Source: Thunnus maccoyii
Taxonomy: Eukaryota; Chordata; Actinopteri; Scombriformes; Scombridae
Direction of reading: 5' to 3'
Assembly: GCF_910596095.1 (NCBI RefSeq)
Contig: NC_056535.1
Coordinates: forward strand, 25,064,505-25,128,504
DNA: 64,000 nucleotides
Shown: positions 11,406-23,020 of the stretch, piece by piece
How the letters are laid out: each line of letters starts with the position of its first letter
Position numbering within the stretch: position 1 is the first letter of the stretch
The notes under the pieces: generated by a model
The model's database searches: none
The model's input: only the letters and a program-made list of their open reading frames with translations
What the model was told of the DNA's origin: nothing
Made by a program: the position numbers and the translations under genes

Positions 11406-12940
11406 TGCCTAGATATAAGGAGTACCCACACACTTTTTGCCTGAGGAAGACCTGTTGTCGGTAAAAATGTTGATGGGAGCTTAGATTCAGTGTCCGGCTA
11501 TGCCTTGTCTCTAGTCAAAGAGTAAGTTGATATTAAGAATCATTTAATGCCAATTTTCTTTTCCTGTTTTTTGGTCAAATTCAGTGTCATCTTTTGATAC
11601 TTGAGAGTTGTCAATACTTGAATGTGTTTGATTCTACATACAGTACACATAGAAGTCTGTTCCCTCCTCAAATAGTGTTTCCTGTATCACTGCCCTCTGC
11701 AACTGGATTTAGGGCTTAGTTTAGGTTATGTTTAGGGCTAGGTTGAGCATTGCAGAAAAGAACTGGTTGAGGTTTGGGCCATGCTTGGGGTCAGATTAAG
11801 GTAAGGGGAAACACAGACTGATAGAGAAACAAACTTCAAAAGACACAAAAGCTGCATTTAATGTGGTTTTGAGGGGAAGGAGTTTACTATCGTCCATCTC
11901 CAGTCTCTACATGCCTAATATCTACTTTGTACACAGTCTTTATTCACACAAATGAATCTATTTCACAAGAGTTTGCTCACTGAACTGATGGGAATACTCC
12001 GCCCTCTGAGAGTTTTGGTGATTCTTCTTTAAGAGATGAAAACACTCACCTTCCCATGAATGAGAAAATGTGTGCAAACTTTTGACTGGTATTAAGAAAT
12101 GAATTGGTGTCAAGCATACTACTACAACAATGACACCTCCTTGTTCAGAGACAGTGTTGTTTACTCCAGAACATTACTGTTCTCATCAACATCTGTTAAA
12201 ATCGGGACACTGAGTTCTAGAGAAGCTCTTACACACTTCCAGGAAAAGTTGTACTCTCATTCATGACATGTGGCATGTGTTACTTCTCATTCATAAAGAG
12301 AGAATGAGCAAACAGCGCAGGGAGCCTCAAATGGGCTTTTCAGGAACGAGGTGAACACACCCTGCCACTCACCGGGTGAAAAACATTCCTGAGCCTACAG
12401 TAACAATATCATGTTTCATTGGGAAAAGAACTATTGCCCAATGACGTAGTAAACACAAGGGTAGGAACTCGGAAATGGGGATGAAATCCATCAAAACAAG
12501 CGTGTTGAGACAGTGCAGTAGCTCAAGCAAATCTCACACTAACATTAGGAGGCTATTACAGGAAAAGTGTGTGTGTGCCTGTGTGTGGGAGGTGTTCACG
12601 TGTGGGCAAAGACAAAGGTAGAACAAGTCATTACAATAACTCTTACCACAGTGAACGATGGCAAGGCAATGTTTTGATCGCTCCTCTTGCACAATTATTG
12701 TACATATCTGCTGGAATAAGCAGTGGAGGTGATAGATGAGGCAGAGATGGAGCGAGAGAGAGAAAAAATAATCAAATGAATGTGTCAACTACATTGTTTT
12801 TTTCCCTCATGGAGGCGTATTTGCCCTCCATGTTGTCAACAGATGATGTTTACAGCTCAGATCACCCAGAAAGCAATTTTGTTGGCTGAGGCGCACACTC
12901 AAAATAAAAAAAGTTGATAAATAAATAACTTTTATGATGT
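11406..12940. other. Intergenic, no gene recognised
   Basis: Contains a CCTGAGGAAGACCTGTTG module near 11441 (a motif of teleost repeats) and otherwise unassigned sequence. Confidence 0.4.
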
Positions 12941-12944
12941 GACA

Positions 12945-13220
12945 ACACTGCAGTTAAGGTCTGGTTAGATTTAGGCACAAAAACACTTGGTTAGGTTTTG
13001 GGGAAAAATCATGGTTTGGATTAAAATGATCACTTTGTTAAGGTTAGAGAAACATTGTGATTTGGTTTAAAATCACGACTTCCTTATGGTTAGGGGATCT
13101 TCGTCGTCATGGTTACAATAATAACAACATAGTTAAGGTTGAAGGACAATGGTTTAAAAAAACCCAAAACAAAACAATGTTTACTTGTGGTTGGAAATGC
13201 GAAACAAACAGCAATCTCCT
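12945..13220 (+). repeat. Interspersed repeat, GGCACAAAAACACTTGG family, copy 1
   Basis: GGCACAAAAACACTTGGTTA, ATCATGGTTTGG, TTAAAATGATCACTTT and CTTCGTCGTCATGG recur in the same order at 59345-59600 inside intron 4 of the second lipocalin gene. Non-coding. Confidence 0.65.
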
Positions 13221-13514
13221 GTGTTAAAAACTGCAATTTTACATACAGCCCACACAGGTACATTCATTAATTAAATCATGAAGTCTTCCAACACACCAGG
13301 TTATTAACTTCCTAGCTGTCCCAAAAATATTTAAGTGAGATAATTTATTTGGGCACATTTCCAGATCTTCTGTAGAGCTCCACCTATGCATGTGGCAGCG
13401 CTGGTATTTACATTTAGATACATTTTTTTGCCACATTGGCAGCATCAGTCAGCGATAAACACGCTTGTTGTCTGACGACACATTGCACAAAGTAGTTCAT
13501 TTCTAGCATATCCC

Positions 13515-13875
13515 TGTCTTAAAGGCACAGTCACAGTACGTTTCCGAGATTTCCCCACACTCTGTCCCGAAAACCATTTCTGAAGCTGGTAATAAACATA
13601 TATATAATTGATAAGAGCGATTACAAACTCTGTATAAAGACAATGCTACAGTTTGCAGTCTGGTAGTGTGATAATGTACCACACATGGTGATGAAACACA
13701 TTAGAATAATAACTTCTCCATTTCCAAACTCAGTGTAGTTGTGTGACCGAGAACTTCCACTCGGTCAAAGTTGATCAAAGGTGAACTCTGACCTCGGAAT
13801 CAGGCCGGGGCTGATTGGAGATCGCACCGAAACGGGAAACGCACGCTTGAATCTGCTCAAAAATATTCGTACAAT
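13515..13875. repeat. Probable interspersed repeat with hairpin
   Basis: Contains the hairpin GACCGAG-aacttcca-CTCGGTC at about 13745 and an AGGTGA-actc-TGACCT inverted pair at about 13780. The GC-richer composition differs from both flanks. Resembles a common teleost repeat, but no second copy is in this window. Confidence 0.35.
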
Positions 13876-15193
13876 CATGCTCAGAGGACGAATCCTCCTG
13901 ACTTCATTTCAGTTTGGTTTATCTATCTAACAGTTTACAAAGAGCATTACAGAGCTGCTAGTGTGGGGCTGCAGACTCTAAGTTTTGTTTACTTTGACTT
14001 TAGCTGAATTTGATCGCGCTCACCAAATCAGTGACAGTAATATTAGAAGGTCTTGTGTATTAAGTGTTGATTTTCTATGGCAGTTATTTAGAGATGATTA
14101 GGGCGGACTGGAGTGTTATTTGCTCAGTTATAGGCTTATAGGTAAATCTATGCAGTACCTGTTTGTAACTGTCTAAAACTGTTAAATTATCTCTATTTAG
14201 CGCAGACGTCTATAAAGAGTATTGTTTGTAGATGCCATATTGATAATTACACTCACAAATTAAATTATTCCTGTTTTTTTTCAGAAGCTAAATAGTTTTC
14301 TTTAAGAAGGATCCTCAAAACCATTAATAAATTAATATGTTTGAGAATCAACATCAAATCATTTTTAAAGGCTCATCTAAGAAATGTTTTGACTGAAAAA
14401 TAATTTTGTAATTAATCGTGTAATAATAAGTGCTGATGTTAAACAGTATATATTGTCTTATATTTCTCTTATTTTTACCTTCTGTTGCTGTTGTTGTTGG
14501 GTTTTGTTGTAGGATTGGTATGATTCTTTTCTTAAGTTTTATTTTTCATGTCTGTCTCTTTTTATTTGTGTGTATTTTGGTTTATACATTTTTCTTTTTG
14601 TTTATTTTTTTCTTCTTGTTTTTATGGTAACCTATATCTTGCTTTTAATGTCCATTTCCCTGCAAATAGTTTGTTCTTTTTGCTTGAAAAGTGTTACAGT
14701 AATAAAAGCTTATTTGTCCACAATCAGCTGAAGATGTATGTACGGTTGTGCTGTTTATGTCATACGGTACACACAAGAGCTACACACACACACACATGTT
14801 GGAAGAGTAACATGAAGAAGAACCACACATGCGTGTTTTAACATGTGTGCAAGTTATATGTGCGTGACTGCGTGTGTGATTCTGCACCATTCCCAGGCTT
14901 TCTCCTCTTGTTTTTTCCACATTCCTGTTTTTTTCTATCATCTTCACTTGTGTTTACAAAGTCTGATGTGGTTTCAACCAGCTCATCACTCACGGGGGTT
15001 GTTACAACATCTGTCTGGCTTTGGTGCCAGGGTGCAGGCTGTGCCGACGCCATGTGTTGATGTCGTAGAGAAACGAAGCCCCGAGGTCATCCTGCCTGAT
15101 CAAAAGAGGGTTTTAAAATGCTGTTTAGTACGCTTGGGCAGGGCTACCTCGGTTGTTTTGGAAAGCTCGGCAGTATATTAACCCGTGTTTTTT

Positions 15194-15195
<2 letters not shown>
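13876..15195. other. Intergenic, no gene recognised
   Basis: T-rich sequence around 14450-14650 gives long hydrophobic frames with no initiating context or family match. A short CA array lies at about 14781-14796. Confidence 0.45.
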
Positions 15196-15230
<35 letters not shown>

Positions 15231-15374
15231 CCAGTGTGTGTACAAGGTAAGGAGGGCATGGAGACTCTGCTCTGTTATGAGCTGTGCAACTGAGGTGAGA
15301 TATTCGTTGGAAAGGAGCCAACTTGTTGAGTTCAGAGGGGTCCTTGTGTACCCTGCTCTGAACTCTTGCAACCT

Positions 15375-15415
<41 letters not shown>

Positions 15416-15613
15416 TGTGTGTGTAAGGGGTGAAAGGGGTGGTGTTGGTAGGTAAATGAGTGAATAAACATGCACCGTTCGACCTTGCCTGTGCCACCCA
15501 GTTGGTGCCACCAGGGTGGAAAGTGACGCCCCCCCCACTCACCCCTCTCACCCCCCCACCCCCACCCCCCACCTCCCCCCCCCCCCCCCACCACCACCAC
15601 CACCACCACCACT
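15196..15613. repeat. Cluster of microsatellites: two (TG)n arrays, poly-C and (CCA)n
   Basis: (TG)n lies at 15196-15229 and 15376-15424. A C-rich tract with interspersed A/T at about 15528-15589 runs into (CCA)n at 15590-15613. Apparent open frames here are poly-Thr-His, poly-Gly or poly-Pro artefacts. Confidence 0.95.
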
Positions 15614-17455
15614 ACACACACAATTTGCCCATGGTGGCCTCAACACTTATTTGCGTGGATGTGACAGTGATAACTTGCAGTACATCCCCACTTTGGGGCA
15701 AGTCTTACCCTCCATAAACCCACCAGGAGAGAGCGCATACAATATCTTTGAGTTATCATATTTCCTGCAGATGTTCATACAGGCAGAAGCCATTTATCTG
15801 TGTGTTTCATGGTCAAACAGCACATGTACAGGATTGACAAGAGCTTACTTTTTCCTTTTTTTTTTACTATATCAGTGCTCCACAACAGTTTCTAATATCC
15901 ACACAGTCATAATCCTTTGATAAGATGTCTTGTCTTTGACAATAAAGATCGTTAACCTGGTCCCTCAGAAGATTGTGATTCATTGTCAGGTTGAGGATCT
16001 GTGAAAGATAAGGGTTCACAGAAAGGAAGAAATATTTTTGCAGCAGCTGGTGGATTAAGGTATAAAGGCTTTGGCCAAAATGTATCTTTATTCCCTCATT
16101 AAAATCGGTCTATAAACAGGGATTTGCTTTAGTGCTGCAACTGGCAATAAATCACACACAGATAATGGTTTTCATTTGGACACCTACCATCAATTTGCAC
16201 ATTTACAACATTTACAACACAAACCACATAGTGTGTTTTAATGGGCTTTTTTTTGGTGCTTTTTAAGTGTACTTTTCCCCTTTCCCCACAACAAGAGTTT
16301 TACGTTACAGACCATTTATCTATTATTAACATACTTTTCAGTTTGGAAACATAAACAATTTTCACTGAACATGGCAAGCCAACATGTCGCAGGTTCACTG
16401 TGTGAAAAAAACAGTGCATTTATGTACTGTGTACTCTTGTAGTAGCAAAGCGGGTTTGATATATAGTATATTACTGAGCATATTAGTGGTAATAAGTGGC
16501 ATTAAGTAATACCTTGAAATCTACTCACACATTTTAAGCTGAAACACTTTGACAATATGATTTTAACATGTTTTTTTCTTAACTCCCTGTATTCCAGATG
16601 AAGCGGATAAACTATTACTACTATTAGCAGACCAATCAGCACCTTTACTGTAACTCAGAACAACTTGAATATAAACCAACACAATAAGACTTTATGTTGC
16701 AAAGTAGTACAGAGCAAGACAATTACATTTTGGAAAAGAAATGATATAAAGTTGATATATTTTATTGTTTTTAATATGCACATAGCCCGATCTAAAGAAT
16801 TGTCAATATGTGAACAAATGCACTAAAAATTTGCAATTGAACAGCAGAGAGTGACACTCTTTTCAAATGATACCTGTCTGATATATATGCTATCAAAGGA
16901 TTTAATCTTTAAATGTCATAATAGAAACACAGCTCCTACCATGTGGCCTGTATGTAAAGTTATAGTAGATTTTTTAAGCTTACCACTATAATTGTTAGTT
17001 AATCATTATTTTAAAAAATAATTTTCATTAGACATTAATTTATTTGCACAAACATTCATTTTCATACATTATTGTCTTTCACAGATAGACTTGGCCAAAA
17101 TGTCAGCTTAGAGCAATTAACAGATAGTCATATAAAAAAAAACTCAATTAATTTACCACATTCACATAAAGCTCAGCAGGAAAGGACCTGAGAGGCATGA
17201 ACAAGAGAGAAGGCGGCTTGTATGTGGTATTTGAATGTCTGATATGAAAGCAGTGTTTCATTATAGAGATTTTCATGTAGATTAACCCCCCAATGGGTGA
17301 TACAAAAGGGAAGCTTTACCAAAGTCAGAAAAGACTCTGTGGACACTTTGGGGGAGACATCAGTTACTTTGAACATGTAAAAGCAGTTAAATGAAAATGT
17401 CACCTGTTTCATAATATACACTTCATCTAACCTAACTGATATACTGTAGCACCTT
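15614..17455. other. Intergenic, no gene recognised
   Basis: AT-rich, with many short stop-interrupted frames. Nothing assignable. Confidence 0.45.
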
Positions 17456-17920
17456 TTCATTCATTCATTCATTCACATACAACGCAGCTCAAAGTGCTTT
17501 ACATTAAATTGTACAAAAAACATTTAAATTACACGTAAAATGGTAATCAAAAACATTAGAATATAACAAAACTGAATAGAATAACACAAATTAAGTGATA
17601 TGACATCAAAATTTCAGTTAGATTCAATAAAAGCAAGGATACAGACTTCATGAAAGCAAGATATAAAAAGGTGAGTCTCAACCTTTTTAATCTTCCTTAA
17701 TAAAGGGAATCAACAGAAGTTGCATGTTAGATATTTATGGGCAGACTCAGTCTCACAGTTTTGGTCCATAATGAGAAAAGTCTGCCTCTCCGTACTTGTT
17801 TGTGTTAACTGTTGGTACATTTAATGTTGTTGTTGTAGTGTTTGATGATCTACAGCAGCAGCGAGGAGTTTAGGGGGAGAGATGCTCAACCACTCAGAGC
17901 CATGTAGACTAGTTTTTCTA
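17456..17920 (-). mobile_element. L2-like LINE 3' fragment with (CATT)n tail
   Basis: (CATT)n at 17456-17474 adjoins CTCAAAGTGCTTTACATTAA, an arrangement close to the better preserved minus-strand L2 element at 59995-61390 (microsatellite tail, then CAAAGTGCTTCACA). Later blocks (TCTGCCTCTCCGTACTTG, TCAGAGCCATGTAGACTAG) fit a decayed L2 antisense. No open frame survives. Confidence 0.5.
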
Positions 17921-20015
17921 TATGCAAAAAAAAAGAAAAGATGCTGAAAAGTATGTGCTCTTTTACTTGTTTTTGTTAAATGTTGACGTATGAACTACAT
18001 GTGTCCTGCGTGTGTGTAGGCTCACCCTGCGTCCGTGTCAGATGATTATTGGGGGCCAGCGGGGCCACAGAGTGACTGACCTCTCCACAGATGTTATTAC
18101 ACATCGATGAGGCCGCCCATCTGATCGTTAACCTTCACTGCGTAATCACATATGTGTGTGTGTGTCATATGTGTGTGTGTATGTGCGTGTTTGTACTCTC
18201 AGTCTCTTCCCATCTCTCTCCCTCTTTCCAAACTATGTTTTTGCTACTGTATTTCATTTAACAGTATTGATTTCTCCCTGAACCGCCTCCTCAAGGTCTC
18301 CCAGCGGAGGACTCTGATCTGCACCCTGTTGCTGTAAACTTGTTGTGCTCTTTTTTAACTGTGGACAGCGAGTTGAAAAACAGGCTGTTAGGCGTCTCAC
18401 GTCTCTGTGGTCTAGCTTTCTATAATCAGAAGAACATTTAGAGCAGTTTAACTGCTGTAAAAGTTTCTTGTAAAAGTTGAGGTTTAGTTACTCTTAATAA
18501 TGCATCACTGACAGTTTATTGGGTGGTAAATATTATTTCACTGTAGCGGAAGTCATTTTCCCCAAAAGAGCACTGTAAAACCTTAATTGTCTCTGTTCAG
18601 CATTAAGTTCAGCCTCTGTGGGGCCCTTTTTCACCACTGTCATTTGTGCTCAGTTATAGTGTGTAGTTGACAGTAAGAAACAAAGTGGGTTAAAGAGGTA
18701 AAAGTTTATTTTGTGTTGACATGTGGAATTAGAATAAATGAAAACCAGGAGTTCAGGAATAGAAGAGGTTTCAGGGATGTTTGCAGATAAATCTCATCTC
18801 ATGGTCTCTCTATTGTATCACATGGTCTTCATCAGCAGTTTCCTCAGTAGTCACAGAACTGTAAATGTTCAACCTTTCTGGGTAATTTTAATACTTCTCC
18901 TTCACACTGAGCTGATTTATGGTTAGTTTAAACATGTAGAGTACAAACAAACAAGTAAGTACACCTTGAGTTGAAATAGCTGGTTCCAAGATCAAGAGTT
19001 TTCATAATTCCCTTTTCTACAACGACTACAACAGAATAGATCACTTATTTACTCGTTAAAGTATTTCCATTATTCTTTAAGTGACCAACAAACTTTACAG
19101 GTTTGGTAATATTTTAATAATAATGGAGATTTTAAATGGTCAGTCATTCCCCTTCTTTTCCTCCCTCTTAGCAATGTTTAAAAGGAGTACAATGAATGGC
19201 TTCAGATCAGCCTTTTGCACAAAAAAATGATTTAAAATAGATTAAATTTACTTTTTACGCACACAAGAACTCTTATTAGCAAAACACAAACACATTTTTT
19301 TGAATTTTTTTCAAATTTATTAAAAATCAAAAATGAAATTTACACAAGTAACAAGATCCAAATTGCATCCTGTTTGTTTTTAATAGCCTTGAGATATTGC
19401 TAGAACTTGATTGCCCCCAAAACATACATGTAATCGATTTTGAATTAAATTGACACAATAATACAGTGTGCCAAAAGCCACTGTATCAATCATAATTGTA
19501 CAATTTGAATATACTGTATATCCTACATAAAAATGAATAGATTATTATTTATTTTTTAATCATATTTATTATTATTATTACTGTTACCATTAAAAGTTGT
19601 GCCTTCATGAGTACATCTGTCATGTTTACAACAAGAAAAAAATGTAACTGACTGAATAAAAATGGTTGGATTGGATTTTTTTAACCTTTTTTTCCCCTGA
19701 CATCCCTCAACAGCTTATCAGGTTTTTGGCTCAGAGGCTCCCAGGGTCGAAAAACATTTTGTTCAAGCCGTCAGTTTACGGTAAGAAAACAAAAAAGGTA
19801 AAAAAAAAAAAAAAAAAAAGGAGATAGGTGGTTTTTGTGTGATGCCAGCAACATGTTTATTTGTTTGACCTGAGTTGTGTTCCCTTTTAATGGCCTGCAG
19901 AGGAAGTCAGGGCCCTGCGGTCTGCTGCCTCCTGTGGAGCACAGAGGAGATGCCTGTCTGTTTATCATTAAAGGGTCGATCTGTCAACATGACCTGATCA
20001 CATAACTATTACACA
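17921..20015. other. Intergenic, no gene recognised
   Basis: Contains a short GT-rich patch at 18152-18190 and a TTTATTAAAAATCAAAAATG module near 19318 that resembles Tc1-type debris. No supported exon. Confidence 0.4.
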
Positions 20016-20019
20016 TTTT

Positions 20020-20251
20020 GGCATCTGTGTGTGTGCGTGTGCGTTTTTGTTACTTCGTTGGGACCTTTTCCGGTATAAACACCAAGCTTGATGGAACCAG
20101 TAGTCCTCATTGGCACCAAAGCGCAGTTCTAATGAAGCAAAACGTCTGAGGTCCTGGTTAGGGTTAGGATTTGGATTAGGCCGTCCACAATGAATGGAAG
20201 CCAATGTAATGTCCTAACAAGGATAGCTGAGCAAATTTGTGTGTGTGTGCA

Positions 20252-20315
<64 letters not shown>

Positions 20316-20338
20316 CGTGTGTGTGTGTGTGTGTGTAC
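20020..20338. repeat. Microsatellite-associated repeat with (TG)n array
   Basis: A block with GTTGGGACCTTTTCCGGTAT, AAGCTTGATGGAACCAGTAG and GGTTAGGGTTAGG, followed by AATGTCCTAACAAGGATAGC, runs into (TG)n at about 20237-20336. This pairing is typical of a teleost minisatellite-like repeat. Confidence 0.65.
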
Positions 20339-20814
20339 TTGGGCATTTCTCCTCCATTTTTGTGCAATTGGAGGATTTTTGCCAAGGCATCTAGTAACTC
20401 ATTGTGAAACCAGACTCGCTGTTCCATTTGTTGGACACGTGTGTGTGCGAGTGTTCGTCTGTTGTGTAAGGTAACGCAATAGTTGCATGATGTTGGTCAA
20501 AAGATCAAATTGATGCGTATGAGACTCCCTGTGCCCAAAAATTGGACTCAATTCTCCTAATTCCATCTGAATGAGGCAGACTGGAAGTAAAATTGTTTTG
20601 CTGTGTGTGTTTTGTCTCTGCCTCATCAAACATGACATGATGAAGCACCTATCTATGCCCTCGTCTGGTTTGATTATTGTGCCATTACGATGAGACAACA
20701 CCAAGACACCAAGGGAGAGCTCCCAGCATACTGGGAATAAAAACAATCTAAAAATAATCTAATAAAACAGCACATTATAGGGAGAAAACAACCAAGAGAA
20801 AACAAACAAACTAA
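20339..20814. other. Intergenic, no gene recognised
   Basis: Unassigned sequence. A 115-codon minus-strand open frame at 20399-20746 lacks any recognisable motif. Confidence 0.35.
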
Positions 20815-21057
20815 TCAGTCATGTTATTTTGATAATCAATTTATCATTATTGTCATTTTTCATGCAAAAATGTCCAAGATTCTCTGGTTCTAGTTTCTAA
20901 AATGTGAAGATTTGATTTTCTTTGTCATATATGATGGGTTTGGGGTTTTGGATTGTTGACTGAATAGAAATTTGAAGATGCTGCCAAGGCCTCTGGAGAA
21001 TTATAAAGTTATATAAGAAATATTTTCCTCATTCTCTAACATTTTATTGACAAAATA
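20815..21057. mobile_element. hAT-like MITE remnant, split by a later insertion
   Basis: Same family as 413-608 and 45124-45390 (AATCAATTTATCATTATTGTC...TTTATTGACAAAATAACTAA). It resumes at about 22352 (GAGAAACTAATAGACAGATT), so the element at about 21067-22341 inserted into it. Confidence 0.5.
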
Positions 21058-21066
21058 ACTAATTAA

Positions 21067-22211
21067 TTAAAGCTGCAAGCAGCATTGGTCGGGACCTCGC
21101 ACTCTGGCCCGTCAGGATCAGATCATTTTGCTTTTTAAAAATGAGGGATATTTCTTACAAGTATGGTGTGCTTTTGAAAGTTTGATTGAAATGTGTACTG
21201 TCAGGTGTGTAGAGACAATAAGTAACTGCAGCTGGACACAGAAAAATACTCATGTATTTGAATGGAGAGCGTGAGTGAACCCACACCTTTTTGAACATTT
21301 ACTGCTTCCACATAGTTTTAGATACAGACTTCATTTGAACTTTAAATGAGTCACGAGACTTTGACCTACAAATCTTGAATTTACATGTTTTTTCTATCTT
21401 TTACTGTTTTTGAGATATTAGAGTTTGACTTTTAAAGTCTTTTCTTGCTCCTCCTGTGATTTTATAATTAGTGTGTATTGCGGAATGTTTCACAGCACTG
21501 AGGGAGTGACATCACCAGGAGCAGTTGGAGAGGAGGATTTTAGAGTATGCTTCTTGTGAAATCTCCTCATAAATCCCATGACTTTGGCCAAATCCTACAT
21601 TAAAAATCATATTTAAGTAGGAAATTTCGTGGAGAATCCATTGTCATAGGTTTGAAAGTGGTCAGACTTATAGTTTAGACGTCAAAAGCCTCTGTTTGAC
21701 ACAAAGTTCATGCCTCCCCATTGTTTTACATTGTAAGGGTGATGTGGCACTACATCTTTGAGGGCTTATAAAATCCAAACCGTTCAAGTTATTACAAAGT
21801 TTTTAACAACTTTTTTTCAACATAGTGTCATAAGTCATCTATTAAAGTTTGAAGCTGATACCATTAATGCCCTCGGAGGAGATAGCATTTGTTTGGGGGC
21901 CAAAATTGGAGCAAAGTCTTATTTTGAAAGGCTAATTGTGGACTTCCTGTTGGATTTAGGTCAGGGATGTCGTCGTATGATTTGTAGTTCTTGATGAGAT
22001 GAATAATTGAGTTTTGGTTTGATCTCTCTACGACATTCCTACAGGCGGTGGCGGCCATTTTAGTTACATAGGTGGCACTCGAGAGAACATTTTGGCACTT
22101 TGGGGGTTAATTTTTACATTTTATCAAATTTTTCACCAGACCTGATGTGCGTGCCAAATTTGGTGAGTTTTTTTAGGGGGTCAAATTTAGGTGTGATGTC
22201 CCGTGATAATA

Positions 22212-22247
<36 letters not shown>

Positions 22248-22341
22248 CAAACAAACGAACAAACAAACAAACCTACAAAAAACAATAGGGTTTTACAGTA
22301 CTACTGTTTTACAGTAGTCCTCTGCCTTTTGGGCTTGGCCC
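21067..22341 (+). mobile_element. Unclassified 1.3-kb element ending in (GAAA)n/(CAAA)n
   Basis: Begins at AAAGCTGCAAGCAGCATTGG and ends at GCTTGGCCCCTAATTAATTG. CTAATTAATT occurs at both edges (about 21058-21067 and 22342-22351), a probable target duplication. A microsatellite of GAAA then CAAA/CAAAC units lies at about 22210-22272 near the 3' end, as in non-LTR retroelements. No long open frame. It resembles a very common teleost repeat, but I cannot name its class. Confidence 0.6.
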
Positions 22342-22399
22342 CTAATTAATTGAGAAACTAATAGACAGATTAAGTAGTTCTAGGCAGTTTTTGTGAGAA

Positions 22400-22772
22400 T
22401 AATATATATAATACTTTTAGTATTTTCATCTTTGTCCCTCTGTGGCTGTTGGATATATAGGTCATCTTCTCCATAGAGCGTAGATAGTTGACGGTGCCTA
22501 AAAGGGTCCACAGTTTAGGTTATAAAGATTTTTAAAAGCAATATCTCCAAGAAAGACAAGAGAGAGGAATGTCAAAGCAATGCCCAAAGCCAATATCTTA
22601 CAAAAACTAAACATCCCAGTTGTTCCCAAAAGCAAGGTCCATCATTATTGATCCACACATCATCCAGAAAAAGTACTGAGTCCCAGAAAAATGTGATTTC
22701 TGCTTGGTGGTAAATCTTTTTGCACATCCAGACAAATTATTTAGCTGCAAGACAAACATTTTTCTCATTACA
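22400..22772. other. Intergenic, no gene recognised
   Basis: Unassigned sequence between two repeats. Confidence 0.4.
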
Positions 22773-23020
22773 GGGTACAAAGGAGCGAGGTCTGCACTCT
22801 GTTAAGCCCCCAATAAATAATTTTATTCTCTTTTTTAGGCAACGTTTCAATCTATAAGATCTTCCTCAGGAAAACCTTTTTGTTTTACAAAGAGAAGAAG
22901 AACTTTTCCCTTTTACATTTTCCTGAGGAAGATCTCATAGATTAAAATGTTGCCTCAAAAAAGAGAATAAAATTATTTATTGGGAGTTAAACAGAGTGCA
23001 GACATCACTCCTTTGTACCC
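22773..23020. mobile_element. Foldback MITE with arms of about 105 bp
   Basis: The left arm, starting GGGTACAAAGGAG, is matched by the right arm, ending CTCCTTTGTACCC. Both contain AATAAATAATTTTATTCTC and ATCTTCCTCAGGAAAA in opposite orientation. A spacer of about 40 bp separates them. No coding capacity. Confidence 0.8.

Noticed and set aside
13776..13795. AGGTGA-actc-TGACCT as a nuclear receptor element
   Set aside because: It lies in a probable interspersed repeat, with 4-bp inverted spacing that is not a standard VDR or ER site, and is far from any promoter.
14430..14630. Hydrophobic Phe/Leu-rich open frame
   Set aside because: Explained by T-rich sequence; no family resemblance.
20160..20185. 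GGTTAGGGTTAGG resembling telomeric repeat
   Set aside because: Only two imperfect units, and part of a common microsatellite-associated repeat rather than an interstitial telomere.
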